From positions 1,733,206 to 1,797,205 of the forward strand of contig OZ038459.1 in NCBI GenBank assembly GCA_964036195.1: a stretch of 64,000 nucleotides of DNA, read 5' to 3'. The stretch is from Sphaerolaimus hirsutus (lineage: Eukaryota; Nematoda; Chromadorea; Monhysterida; Sphaerolaimidae). Under the pieces are notes generated by a model. The model was not told the DNA's origin and searched no databases. It worked only from the letters and a program-made list of their open reading frames with translations. The position numbers and the translations under genes were made by a program. Positions 53,424-64,000 of the stretch are shown here, piece after piece; within the stretch, counting starts at the first letter, position 1; each line of letters begins with the position of its first letter.

Positions 53424-56400
53424 CTGAGTTTGGGGGGGTGAAATTGGGTTTGGGGGGGGCGGGTTTGGGGGGGGGGGGTGTATTGTTGTTTGGTTCACTG
53501 ATTGTGGAGTTTAAGGTGAAACCTACCATATTGATATGACGTCGAAATTAGGGATGGAAAAAACGTGTTTTTTTCCAACGACCCAGTTGAAAACAACAAC
53601 AACGTTTTTTTCATAAAACCGTTTTTTCAAAACCTCGCAGATATGGCTATGGGTCAACATATATACTTATATTAAAAGCCATTTAAAAACCCTCGGCCAT
53701 CCGTAATCGAAATTAAACACAGTTTCTTTTCACATTACGACACGCTCGTTGTTTGTGAATTTGCAGCACTCTTGGCGCGGCCGTATTCGTCAAAATAGGG
53801 TAAAATTCTTTGTATAGCGTCTAATTTAAACAGTAAATGATGGCTATCCTGATTACGATCTCAGACAATAATAAATAAATATAACTATTTGTTTACTATT
53901 CATAAAGGATACGGTAGATATCAGTACGGCGTGTGCAGTCACAGTTACCATATTTTCATGAATACAGTCACGTGAAAGATTGTGTGAATGCCGCGAAGTG
54001 ACAAATTTCAATGTTTGAAATATATGCCAAACGTTTCGATTCCTTCTACAGGCACACGTAAAGTTTCACATTCCCAAAAAGCGATCACCCGAACCTCGCA
54101 ACTTAACCCAAACCGAAACTATCAACATGACAGCAGGGTTCGCCTAAACTCGCACCCAAACCAATCAAAACCCCCCAAAAACCCCACCCACCTTCAAACC
54201 GAGCGCGATCAAGCCATACCTCAATCTAAACTGCTCCACATCATACAGCAGACAAGTAGTGCCCACGGCGGGCTTGCCCACCACGGGGCAGCCCTCGTCC
54301 AAGCCGGGCACCTTCCACAGCAGGCACGTGGTGTCGATCACCGCGCCGAAGATTATGGGTGCGGGGATGTAGGCCAGCACGCGCAGCATTACGACCTGGG
54401 GGGGGGGTGGGTGTAGGGCGCCGGTAGGGCGCGGAAATTGTGCGCGCCTTAAGGCGGTTTTAACGATTTTTTAGGGATGTCGATATTTATTTGATTTTTT
54501 GAGAGTTGTAGCGGGTTCGCGGGGGTTCAATATATAGGCTTTTTCAAGGTCTGGAACGTACACGGGGAGAAAAATCGCTAGAAATAGAAAAATATAAACT
54601 ATAAACTGAAAATAATCATTTGATAATCATCAGTGGAAAATATAAACTATAGGTGACTAAATATAGGTGACTAATCACATATGTAGCCAAAAATAGTTGA
54701 AAATAGGCAATAATTCAATATGCAATAACAAAAATTTTGTCTCGGAATGTATCGGTAGCACGAGCGTTTCGGGGGTAACCCCCAGCAACGCCCCAGAATT
54801 TCGTCACTTGTCCACTTGCAGAAAATTCACCAAATCTTCCACAAAATAACCCCAAATCACCCCCTTCAACCCACCTGCAACCCCAAGGCAAAAGCCTTCT
54901 GATCCTCCGTCACAGCCCTCAAAGTGACCATGATCAAGGGCATCTGGTTGAGACTGGCGCACAGGGTCAGCGCGAACAGAAACGCGAAGAATGGCACCAT
55001 CATGGCGCAGTCGCGCACGCACGCGCCTAATTCCGCGTCGCCCATGGGGTCCGTTGAGAGGGCTTCTGCCTGTGTTGGGGGGGGGGGTTGGGGGTTGGGG
55101 GTTCACAGGGGTGATGAAACACTTTGTCAAGTGACAGGGTCAGTGCGGTGTTATTAGTGCGCTTAGCAATGAATTATGCCATAGTCGATAGTGGCAAAAA
55201 AACCTAAACATTTTCCTCTTCGCAAATTACATTGCTCTTACGGGTGAATTATTTATTCATCAAAATACGGTAGTATTCCCTGTACGGTATTCAGTCTAAT
55301 AAGTGTGGATGGCTTTTCAAATCGAGAATTGATTCAAAAATAAAAAAGGATTGTAACTAACCCAACCGGTGCCCAGTGCAACGCGCGCAGGCTTGGTCAT
55401 GTTTTCGGGAATGCACGCGCAGTCGCGGTAATTCTGCAACGAAACGCACTAAATTCATATGTTTACGTTCGGTTATATTCCAGCAACAGTAATCAATTTA
55501 CAAAACTTTGCAAAATATAGACGAATAGAATCAAACGTGATTTTTTTATGTGAGCAACAAATCTGGGGGATTTATCAGCTGAACGCAAAACTTTCTATAC
55601 AGATTCAATCGGTACGTCAAATTTCCCGCCACCTCTTACATAAAATTGTTTCAAAATAAAAATTCCTGCACGAAATATATTGACGTTCCTCGTGCTCTAC
55701 GTCGCCTTTTTCATCATAATATTTATCTGGTTTTTATGAAAGTGCGTACATAAGTATCCCGGTCGCGCGTGATCAACAACGACATAAGTAATTTTGAGCG
55801 CATACCTCGGGCCGCCTAGTCTACAACCCCCCAGACCCCCCCACAAACCCCCCCCCCCCAACTTACCACCCTGGACCTGAACACGGGCCCGGCCAAGCTC
55901 GGCTTAGCCACGGACTGCGTGTGCACCGTGGTGCAGCCAGCGAAACAGGGGCTGAAATAGGTTCCTGCCGTCGCGGCCGCACACCGGCTGGTATTCGTCC
56001 GGCGAGCAGTGGCAGTCCAAGTTGCACGGCACCGATAGATTCACGGTCGATTTTTGCAGCAAACTAGGGGGTTGGGGGTTTTGAAGGGGTTTTAAAAAGG
56101 GGGGTATAATCGGGCGGCGTTGTTTAGCCATGATTTGCGTAGAAATTCGTCGGGAAAAATTGAACAAATTCAAACCCGTTCAATGCAATTTGCTGGCGAT
56201 TTACGCGTTCGACAACATTACACAGTGATTAGCTCAAACGGCGGGATACAGAACGATGTGGCGATGGAAAAGCCAAGTAAAGGTGGCCCGCACACCAGTA
56301 GAAACATAAGTGTCAACTGGTCTGCGTCAACTCAAATTTCGGCAGCAAATGTCGCAGAGTAGTGTTCCAATGCCACTTAACATTTATGTTTCAACATCGC

Positions 56401-59400
56401 CGCAAAGGCCTTTGAATATCGCTTTAGACACGTGAAGTCGAAATCTGAGTTGACAGAGACCAGGGGGCAGTCCCAAGCACTGTAAAGTGTAAAGTAAAGT
56501 GTCAAGTGTAAAGTCAAATGCAAAGTAAAGTGTCAAGTGTAAAGTCAAATGCAAAGTAATGTGTCATCCAAAACAAAAAAGAAAAGATTTTATTACTGAA
56601 CTTTGCATGACAATTGACAGTTTACTTTGCATTTGACTTTACATTTGACACCTTACTTTACACTTTACAGGGCTTGGGACTCCACCAGTTGACACACGTG
56701 TGTCAAGTGCGCGCCGCCAAAAAGGGACGGTCTACCGCCAAGCTAAACCGTCGGGAAAAAAATCAAAAAGAACGTGGCACAAACTTTTGCAAGTCCTTCA
56801 AATCCTGGAGATCGCCATAGTCGCGTCTCGTGTACGGCTTGAATTTGCCCACCAGATCCAAATTTGCGCAGCCGAAAAAAAAGAAAAACGCCAGCATAAA
56901 CAGGGCCAAAATGTTGAAGCCCATCATCACTGCGGGCGGTGCGACTCAGCGTCGGCTTGTATCTGCAAATAGACAATTCTGCATTTATTCTGCCCATGCA
57001 AAATATTTAATTAAAACGCTGTGTCGCAAAAATTACCTGCGGCATGGGTCTTCAATGGAGGGTGCGGGGATGGCGGTCCACTTGTACGCACAAATGCCTG
57101 GTACGCACAAATGCCTGGTACGCACAAATGCCTGGTACGCACAAATGCCTGGTACGCACAAATGCCCGGTACGCACAAAATTGTGCCCGCCACGCACATC
57201 TGCCCGGTACGAAATGACATTACATTACATTTTGACCAAGGACGTAGCCAGGGGGGGGGCGGGGGGGGCGGCCGCCCCCCCCTTCCCGGGTCGGACAAAA
57301 AAATATGCCAGAAATGGCACTTCCGTAAAGCGATTTTGTCAGCAGTTCGGAAAAATTTTGCGCGCAAGCGCGCATTTCGTTCCCGGTCAGTATTTTTCCT
57401 TGATACCTATAGTTTAGGACAATAAAACGGCTCAAAATGGGTCGCCGTCGCTGTACATGTATGTAAAATACATACACGCACAGCAGTATTTGGCGCTAAC
57501 GCCAACGCCAATAGCGCCATGGCGTGGCGCCTACGAATGGCGCTGGCGCCAAGGCGCCATTCCTGTACCACAGGGGTTAAATTTTAGGGGGGGGGGGGCG
57601 CCGCCCCCCCCGTTCGCCGGGCTCTGTATACAATCCGCCCCCCCCGCTCAAAAATCCTGGCTACGTCCCTGATTTTGACCGTGTTTTTCACATCACACTT
57701 GTGAGTGAAGTGAAAAAAAGTTGCGCAATGACATTAGTTAACTTTTTGTCACTTCACACATACTCGAACATCACTTGAAAAAGTGTCAAGTGAAAAAACG
57801 GTGGATAATGGCTATTTTTGACCGGTTTTTTTTCACTTGACACTTTTTCAAGTGATTTTCAGATATCAGTGAAGTGAAAAAAGCTGTGCAATAACATTAG
57901 TGACCATCTGTCCGGTACGCAAAGATCATCAGCCATGTAAGTTACCGGGCAGATGTGCGTGGCAGGCACAATTTTGTGCGCACCGGGCGTTTGTGCGTAC
58001 CAGGCATTTGTGCGTAGCAGGCCTGACCCGCGGGGATGGGGGTACCCCCTAGGGTTGGCCGATTTTTTTCAATCGTTTTTAAAAAACCCGTATTTTTGAC
58101 CGATACCAGACAGTGCCGACACTTTTTTGAGTCGAGCCTCGATACCGGCACGAAAATTGTTATTCTTCGCTACCGAAACCGCAATCACTTTAAACACCCC
58201 CTTACCTCTTCAACAAGAAACTGCCGAGCGAAATGCCGACAATGGCGCCGGGCACCGCGATGCTGCCGGTGAGCAGACTGGCCTTGGATTTGCTCAAAGC
58301 GAACTGCACCTCGAGATATTTGGGCAGATATGTGGTGAAACCGCTCACGATTGCCAAGTCGCAGCACGCGCCCAGCGAGGATAGAATGTACACGTGGTTC
58401 ATTAAGAGACGCATGATGTGGCCGGGTATCGCTGCAAAGGGCAGTCATGGTTTGGCGGCAGTGTTCAAACGGGATCCCGATCCCGAATCCCGCGAAATTT
58501 CGGTATTTGACAGTTCCGATCCCGATCCCGAAATCTCAGAAAAGCCAATCCCGAACCCGTAATTCAGGACATTTTTCAAAATGCCAATCCCGATATCATA
58601 TGTGGCATGGTAAATTTTTAAAATGGAGAGGTGCGTAGATAGAACTTGATTAACAAACCTTTTTTGAAAAAAAGCAGCATAAAACAGAATCGATTTCTCA
58701 TCTCAGCGCGCACGCATCGAAACTCCGCCCACCCCCCCCCCCAAAAAAAAACAGCCTTCTCAGGTTCCACAAAAACAACCCCAAACCAATATCAAAACCA
58801 AAACGCACTTCTAACTCCGCCCCCCTGTTTCTCATCCGAATCGTCAGCCCCAATCAATTGATCATCATCAGCAAAGTGCACCGCGTTTCCAGCGTTTGAG
58901 CGGGGCGTCACGCCCGGGTTTACCTGCGGCCCGCCCGGTTCTGCAGCGGCGGCGGTCGCCGCGCCGCAGGAAATTGTCAGGCTGCCAGAAATTTGGGGGT
59001 TTTGTGTATACTTGGCGAACCGTGTGCTATGTATTTTTTGAATGGAACACTACAGCATGACGTCATTATAAATAGAATAAAACATTTAGATTTCAGGCGC
59101 GGTTGGCTGGTTCTCTTTTAGAATGTTTTTTTTTCTTTTTGAAATTGCGTACTATAGTGATGAAAAAAGTAGGGTTGGCCGATGTTTTTTTTTAAACGTT
59201 TAAAAAAAAAAAACGTGTTTTTTTTAAACATGACGTCCGAAATGTTTTGTTTTTTTAAAAAAACATCGGCCAAATTTTTTAGTACTAAGCACTAGGTATT
59301 TTGCAAAATTTTTGCGCGCAAGCGCGCAATTTCACACACAAATTGACATTGGTGGTTGTTTTCATTGGTTTTGTTGCATTTTTAGTATCAAAACATCCAT

Positions 59401-62187
59401 TTCTATGTGCTACCATGGGTGAATAAGCCGACATATGTTGCTGTAATATATAATATTGAGGTAATGTGCTTCCATGTACCTCCACAGTGTGTAACTTCAC
59501 TCCCAAAGTAACAACCTCCTTTTATAACCTTGTTTCATCAGCATTCCGTGCCAAACTTTACCTGAAGTCACGAACATTCGACTATAAGGCTATATACGAA
59601 TGATATGTCGACAAAAAATGGATATTTTTGTCACAAATCACAACTTATAATGCTATCCCATGGCTCCACAGCCATTATATGGTCATATTTAACATCACAG
59701 AGTATTGCCAGTGTCTGATATACCTATATATGTTGACACTAGGTCATATCTGGGAGCTTTTTAAAAAAAACGTTGTTTTTTTTAAAACATCGAGTGAAAA
59801 AAACGTTTTTTTTCCAACCCTAGAAAAAAGATACTTATTCCATCGATTTATAAAAATTTATAGACTTAAAATGAATCGTATTTCCAATTTGAGTCAATTT
59901 CCAAATGAAGATATCAGTTACCTTTGAGTTAATTTGTCACTTTACTGACGCCACCTACAACACTTTATTACCCACTTATAACCCCTGCCAGTTTTTCATT
60001 AACCCATATGTTGTCAATTGCCTCTGCATCAGCACATAATCACCCACAAAATACCTCCACAAGCACAAAACAAAACCCCGAAACTTACCCGGACGGGTCG
60101 TAGGCGCAGTTTGACTGGGGCGACTGGGCGGCCTCGCCGGACTGCAGCTGCATGGACGCGTCCGTCCCCGCCGGGCATTGGTCACGTGCCGCCGCCCCCT
60201 CGTTGGGCACGCTGTCCGCTGCGAGTGGAGAATGCGGATTTATGACAAATGTATATTATGGAATAATGGAGTGGACAGACATGACGCTATACAATGAATT
60301 ATACCATATTTTGATGAATTGCGCGCTATATTAATTAAAAGTGGGAGCAATTTTCTCAATATCTACCCGTTTATTCAGTTGGAATATAGTAGATTTCATT
60401 GTAAGCCTTTACTTCACTTGTAAGCATCAGTAGAGTGCAGGGACGTACGCAGGATTTTTGAGCGGGGGGGGGCGGATTGTATACGGAGCCCGGCGAACGG
60501 GGGGGCCCTATAGTAAAGATATTGAGCCATGGCGCTGGCGCCAATTGTAGGCGCCAACGCCATGGCAGTATTGGCGCTGGCATTGGCGCCAACGTCTACT
60601 ATATAGGTATCTTTATACTTATATAGTTTATACTATATTTCGTACTAGAATCATATTGAGTACCTTTCTAACGCCGTTAGATTCCGGAAAAATACATAGT
60701 AATCATTAGGTGGGTATTTGCGCGGGGGGGGGCGGCCGCACAATTTACACTAAATTTACACAAAAATGTATGCCTGCTTAGGTCAATGAATAAAATGAAT
60801 AAAATGACTGCATTGAATAAAATTCTGAACAGATTTTTTTTCGGTCAATTCAAGGCCGCAGAATTGGCAATGGCAACCAGAGTTGTTAAAAGTACTGAAC
60901 TTTTTTAAAGTAAACGTAAAGTATCTTTATTTTACTCGCACCTGAGTACAGAAAAGTATTTTACTCGAGTATAAGAGTACCGGTATTTTTTCGGGTATTT
61001 ACGCAGTACGCGAGTATACGTATTTATCGAGTAAACGTAAATACGTTTCAACAACTATGATGGCAAACCTACACGTGATATTCACAGCTGGAGGGCCGTC
61101 TATTTTGTTGCAGCCGGACTGTTTGAGCCGTTTCGGGAACCCGAAAAAAGGCAACGCGGCAAGGAGGTAGAGAAATCCGAGTAGCACAAACCCCGCCCAC
61201 CAAAGTCCTGCGCGGTTTGCAATGTGAATCATGATAGGAAATAATGAATTGCCAGTTAATTGGGGCTTAGGACCAATATTTAGTGCCTACACACACTAAT
61301 TGAGGGCCTTTGGTACATAAATCGAAATCAGCATGATTTTCAGTTGTTGTTTTTTCGAAATTGCCTTTGAAAATTTGACATTAGCCAAGTATGTAGGCAT
61401 TATTTCAGTAACGAGTCTATTCTGGCGGTTCAATATAAATATGGGGGTACTAGGTACAAAAATAAAGTATTTTGAGCATAAAATGTAAAAAATACACAAA
61501 ATCTACTCCACAACCTGGTTGATGCAGGTTGGGGGGGGGGGGGGATTGTACACCGGGGGGTTCACTTAATAGTAGCTGAAAATCCCCCTCGATAAATACC
61601 ATACCCCCGCCAGAACTTACCCACGAAGGCGCTCTCGGGCAAGTCGGCCGGCTCGGGGGGCACCACGTACTGACTGAGCATGAGCGCGCCCAGCAGGAAG
61701 CCGCACACGGGCCCCAGCGCCACGCACACGTACATGAAGCCCTGAGACACTCCCGGACCCTGTAAAGTGCTCTGGAAAGTGTCAAGTGTCAGGTAAAGTG
61801 TCTGAAGTGATGGGAAATGCCTTAAAAAATGGAAAAAGCGAAGTGAATTGAGAAGTAAAATGGCAAAAGCTAAGTGAGATTACTTTTACTTTTTATTTTA
61901 CTTCGCTTTTACCATTTTACTTGCCACTTCACTTCGCTTTTGTCATTTCACCTCGCTTTTGCTGTTTTACTTCTCACTTGTCCACTTGCGGAACTAGCAC
62001 CAGGGCATTTTACATGACTTTAGACACTTTTGCATGACACTTGACATTTTCCAGGGCACTTTACAGGGTCCGGGAGTAGCACCAGGTACAGGGCGGACTC
62101 GTCCTCGGACACGTGGTTGTCGATGTACGTGGTGCCCAGCGTGAAGATCGGGCTGCCACCGATGCCCAGCAAAACTTGCCCCACCAT
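53130..62187 (-). CDS. Organic anion transporter polypeptide (OATP/SLCO family), 5'-partial
   Basis: Twelve exons, in gene order: 62083-62187, 61621-61741, 61086-61207, 60089-60218, 58809-58981, 58206-58431, 56785-56962, 55867-56063, 55367-55433, 54875-55065, 54192-54395, 53130-53423. Family hallmarks are clear. They include LGIGGSPIFTLGTTYIDNHV (TM3-TM4); LWWAGFVLLGFL, which matches the OATP signature WxGAWWxGFL; SGFTTYLPKYLEVQFALSKS with KASLLTGSIAVPG (TM7-8); FFFFFGCANLDLVGKFKPYT (TM9); and a Kazal-like loop (CNLDCHCSPDEYQPVCGRDG ... YFSPCFAGCTTVHTQ). RVLAYIPAPIIFGAVIDTTC lies near TM11-12. OATPs are plasma-membrane uptake carriers for large organic anions. Two +1 frame breaks (near 56926 and 55962) interrupt otherwise intact exons. 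The first twelve-helix exons lie beyond the window. The first intron (61742-62082) is an introner. Confidence 0.93.
54192..54395 (-). CDS. OATP exon: IPAPI motif and TM12 start
   Basis: VVMLRVLAYIPAPIIFGAVI, DTTCLLWKVPGL ... YDVEQFRLRYGLIALGLK, phase 0, donor GTGGGT. Confidence 0.95.
54875..55065 (-). CDS. OATP exon: TM10-TM11
   Basis: Completes Glu, ALSTDPMGDAELGACVRDCA, FFAFLFALTLCASLNQMPLI and TEDQKAFALGLQ before GTGGGT. Confidence 0.92.
55367..55433 (-). CDS. OATP exon: end of Kazal loop
   Basis: NYRDCACIPENMTKPARVAL then GT, phase 1, donor GTTGGG. The CxC continues the Kazal cysteine pattern. Confidence 0.88.
55867..56063 (-). CDS. OATP exon: Kazal-like loop, with a frame break
   Basis: LLQKSTVNLSVPCNLDCHCS to VCGRDGRN, then one extra C near 55962 before YFSPCFAGCTTVHTQ and KPSLAGPVFRSRV; donor GTAAGT. 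197 nt is again one base too many. Confidence 0.85.
56459..56693 (+). mobile_element. Introner-family element in reverse orientation within OATP intron
   Basis: Plus sense: GGGGGCAGTCCCAAGCACTG to CAGGGCTTGGGACTCCACCAG; interior AAGTGTAAAGTCAAATGCAAA repeats. It lies between exons 56785 and 56063 and does not coincide with the intron borders. Confidence 0.6.
56785..56962 (-). CDS. OATP exon: TM9, with a frame break
   Basis: Starts RYKPTLSRTAR, then one extra base near 56926 shifts to VMMGFNILALFMLA and FFFFFGCANLDLVGKFKPYT. Both parts fit the family; 178 nt is one base too many for the flanking phases. The 3' border is uncertain (GTTTGT chosen). Confidence 0.75.
57067..58025. mobile_element. 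Element with tandem GGTACGCACAAATGCCT termini, nested insertion
   Basis: The left end has about six 17-bp units of GGTACGCACAAATGCCT; the right end has the inverse. Inside are CACTTGACACTTTTTCAAGT arms and a complete CAGGGACGTAGCCAGG element (57236-57675). Confidence 0.7.
57236..57675. mobile_element. CAGGGACGTAGCCAGG element
   Basis: AGGACGTAGCCAGGGGG and CCTGGCTACGTCCCTG ends; same interior blocks as 43183-43937. Confidence 0.75.
58206..58431 (-). CDS. OATP exon: TM7-TM8
   Basis: IPGHIMRLLMNHVYILSSLG, SGFTTYLPKYLEVQFALSKS and GAIVGISLGSFLLK; strong family match; donor GTAAGG. Confidence 0.95.
58809..58981 (-). CDS. OATP exon: intracellular loop
   Basis: Acceptor TTTCTGGCAG; LTISCGAATAAAAEPGGPQV, later HFADDDQLIGADDSDEKQ, then phase 1 at GTGCGT, which restores Thr with the next exon. 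Confidence 0.75.
59168..59822. repeat. AGGGTTGG element filled with TTTTTTAAACG repeats
   Basis: AGTAGGGTTGGCCGATGTTT at one end, TTTCCAACCCTAG at the other. Related fragments at 53547-53645 and 58049-58190. Confidence 0.65.
60089..60218 (-). CDS. OATP exon: intracellular loop
   Basis: Acceptor CCACTCGCAG; DSVPNEGAAARDQCPAGTDA to NCAYDPS, phase 2 before GTAAGT. The frame is chosen by the phase of the next exon. Confidence 0.7.
60440..60735. mobile_element. CAGGGACGTACGCAGG element, decayed
   Basis: GTGCAGGGACGTACGCAGGA start, TTGGCGCCAACG repeats, and a G-run followed by GGCGGCCGCAC near the other end. Confidence 0.6.
60870..61070. repeat. AGAGTTGTTAAAAGTAC element
   Basis: Inverted ends AGAGTTGTTAAAAGTA and CGTTTCAACAACTATG; inside are GAGTAAACGTAAAGTA-type repeats. 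It is inserted close to an OATP exon. Confidence 0.55.
61086..61207 (-). CDS. OATP exon: TM5 with signature
   Basis: Completes Gly, then LWWAGFVLLGFLYLLAALPF, FGFPKRLKQSGC to GPPA before GTGAAT. The phase to the next exon does not match, so the donor is uncertain or a small exon is missing. Confidence 0.85.
61621..61741 (-). CDS. OATP exon: TM4
   Basis: GFMYVCVALGPVCGFLLGAL then SQYVVPPEPADLPESAFVG, phase 1 before GTAAGT. Confidence 0.92.
61742..62082 (-). mobile_element. Introner (341 bp) with a second-family element nested inside
   Basis: Minus sense: GTGCTACTCCCGGACCCTG to GGTCCGGGAGTGTCTCAG. Inside, about 61835-62003, lies an element with CACTTGCGGAACTAGCACC end and AAGTAAAATGGCAAAAGC repeats. 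Confidence 0.85.
62083..62187 (-). CDS. OATP exon: TM3-TM4 region
   Basis: 35 codons MVGQVLLGIGGSPIFTLGTT to ESALYL, phase 0. The initial Met is internal. The donor is GTGCTACTCCCGGACCCTG of an introner. Confidence 0.9.
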
Positions 62188-64000
62188 CTGACGGGAAAGG
62201 GGCGGAGTTTGTGAGGGCAGTTGGAAAGGGTTTTGATTGGTCGGGTGTTTTGGATTGGCTTGTTACATGCTCCAGAGATTGAAATTGTTGGTCGTTAGAT
62301 ATTATGTGAGGCACAAGAATTGCATGGTTTTATATATAGTTCACTGACCGCATGATTTATACTAAAATCTATCACAACTTCAAATATCTGAGAGAAAAAC
62401 CCCAAAAAATTCATAAATGCATTGCTCTCGCTATTGGCGAATTTGGTGCATGATTTTACCGTGACAATGGCGCTACGCACACTGAAGCCGAAATATTCGG
62501 CATACGCACGTTTTTGACAAATGCCGAATTAAATGCTGAATAGAAAAAAACTTGCTGAACTCAAATCGTCCGTACTCTTGAAAATTAGGCGGTTTGTCAA
62601 TTCAGCATGTATTTCAGCATTCAAAAGATGCGTACACTTTTTCATGCGGAAACATTCAGCAATAGGATAAAATCTCAAATGCTGAAATGCAAAGATAAAC
62701 GAGGATTGGTTTTTGAGATCTCGGGATCGGATCAGGATTGACCTTTTGGTATCGGGATCAGGATTGGTTTTTGAGATTTCGGGATCGGGATTGACCTTTC
62801 AGGATCGGGATTGGCATTTTTCGGGATCGGTAATGGCATTTTTGAAAACATTCTAATATACACGTTTTTTGCCAATGTTTTCACAAAACAGGCTCAAAAA
62901 CACGTCTGGATGCCAGAAAAGAGGCATAAAGTGGACATTGGTTAAAATTTATTAATGCAAAAAGGGCATTTAATGAGGTTGACCAAATTTTCTGGGATCG
63001 GGATCGGGATTGTATAAATTTTTTTGGGATCGGGATTGTGATTTTGAAAGTTTCTGGATCGGGATCGGGATTGGCTTTTGAGATTTCGGGATCGGGATCA
63101 GGATTGAGGTTTCAGGATCGGGATCGGGACCACCAAATCCCGAAATGTTTTGGGATCGGGATCGGGATTCCGTTTCAACCCTAGTGCCAACCCTATCCAA
63201 TATACATAATCACTATTGTCTATTGACTGAAGTTGATGCTGTACAGAGAATGTAACTAATTATATCTTGTCATAAAGTTGACATAAAAAATTGTCATCAA
63301 TTATATCTTGTCACACACACTAGTCAGGGGTAGGAAAGGGGGGGTTCCCCCCCCCCAAATCGCCCAGCTATCTATCTATTCCAGAGGCCGCTCAGCTATC
63401 TATCTATCCCAGAGGCAAAATTTTGGGCTACTATCCCCTAAACCCCTCCCCCCAATCGGCCAGCTATCTACCTATCTGGAGCGATTTTTGGGAAACTATA
63501 CCCTAATTTTCGCTCAAAATCGCTATTTTCATACCTATATATAGATTTTCACCTCCAAAATCACTAGTTCGTGCATCTAACTGCCTATTTTGAGCTATTT
63601 TTAGTACTATATGTCCTTATATACCCATTTTTAGCCATTTTTCACCTACTTTCAGCAATTTTTCTCCTTTTCCTCCCTTCTATGCCTATATATTGAGCCC
63701 CCGCAAACCCCCCCCCCCCAGAAAAATTTTCAGCTATCTATCCCTCCGGAGGAGTGATTTGCTATCTATCCAACACCCAGGAGGGCCGAAAACTAGAATA
63801 CCCCTGACACTAGTTGACATCAAAAATTGTGTCAACTAAATTTTGGATAATTATTGGTTTTACTTGGCAGCAGGGTTGGCAAAATCTCAGGAAAAAAAAT
63901 CAAATACAATTTTTATACAATTTTACTACAATTTTAGTAAAAAGAATTTCACAAAAACTAATCCTGGTCACAAAGAATAAAAAATAAAAATAAAATAATA
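62188..64000. other. Upstream of the first visible OATP exon
   Basis: No earlier OATP exon found. Occupied by repeat elements at 62700-63190, 63325-63808 and 63871-64000 (cut by the window edge). Confidence 0.6.
62700..63190. repeat. Element filled with CGGGATCGGGATTGG repeats
   Basis: Dense GGGATCGGGATTGG arrays on both sides of a non-repetitive centre, ending TTTCAACCCTAG. A short relative is at 58449-58600. Confidence 0.65.

Overview
This window is repeat-rich nuclear DNA from an invertebrate animal. The genes are broken into many short exons, the introns are packed with short inverted-repeat DNA transposons, and the recognisable genes are metazoan. I think a crustacean-like arthropod is plausible, but the sequence does not prove the clade. 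There is one 200-bp assembly gap at 15435-15634.

Layout. (1) 2005-8156, plus strand: the last nine exons of a class C (metabotropic-type) seven-helix receptor, followed by its cytoplasmic tail. (2) 11108-18222: a roughly 3-kb block present twice on either side of the gap. Each copy carries the 3' exons of a basic nuclear-type protein on the minus strand; the copies look like two uncollapsed alleles. (3) 19684-25509, minus strand: a small single-pass membrane protein gene with six resolved exons, plus weaker candidate exons. (4) 33702-38333, minus strand: a complete POLE3/CHRAC14 histone-fold gene whose last intron holds nine tandem tRNA-like Pol III units. (5) 39216-47993, minus strand: a gene whose Myb domain resembles the shelterin protein Rap1 (TERF2IP), running to its stop codon. 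(6) 53130-62187, minus strand: twelve exons of an organic-anion transporter (OATP/SLCO family) from about TM3 to the stop; its 5' end lies outside the window.

The main result concerns how the genes are split. Seven introns in three minus-strand genes start with nearly the same sequence (GTGCCAGTCCCAGACC or GTGCCACTCCCAGACC) and end with its inverted copy followed by a C-rich stretch and CAG. The whole intron is therefore one terminal-inverted-repeat mobile element that brings its own donor and acceptor. These behave as introners, that is, intron-creating transposons. A second family (GTGCCAGTTCCGCAA ends) occurs in the same genes and between them.

The remaining sequence is dominated by several MITE families: ACCGTAT-ended elements; hAT-like elements (AGGGTTGG, AGTGATGG or AGGGGTCTCC ends) filled with family-specific short repeats; CAGGGACGTAGCCAGG elements; and long, nearly perfect hairpins. 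Exon models were built by eye from reading frame, splice phase and family alignment. Phases agree across almost all junctions, and the places where they do not are noted.
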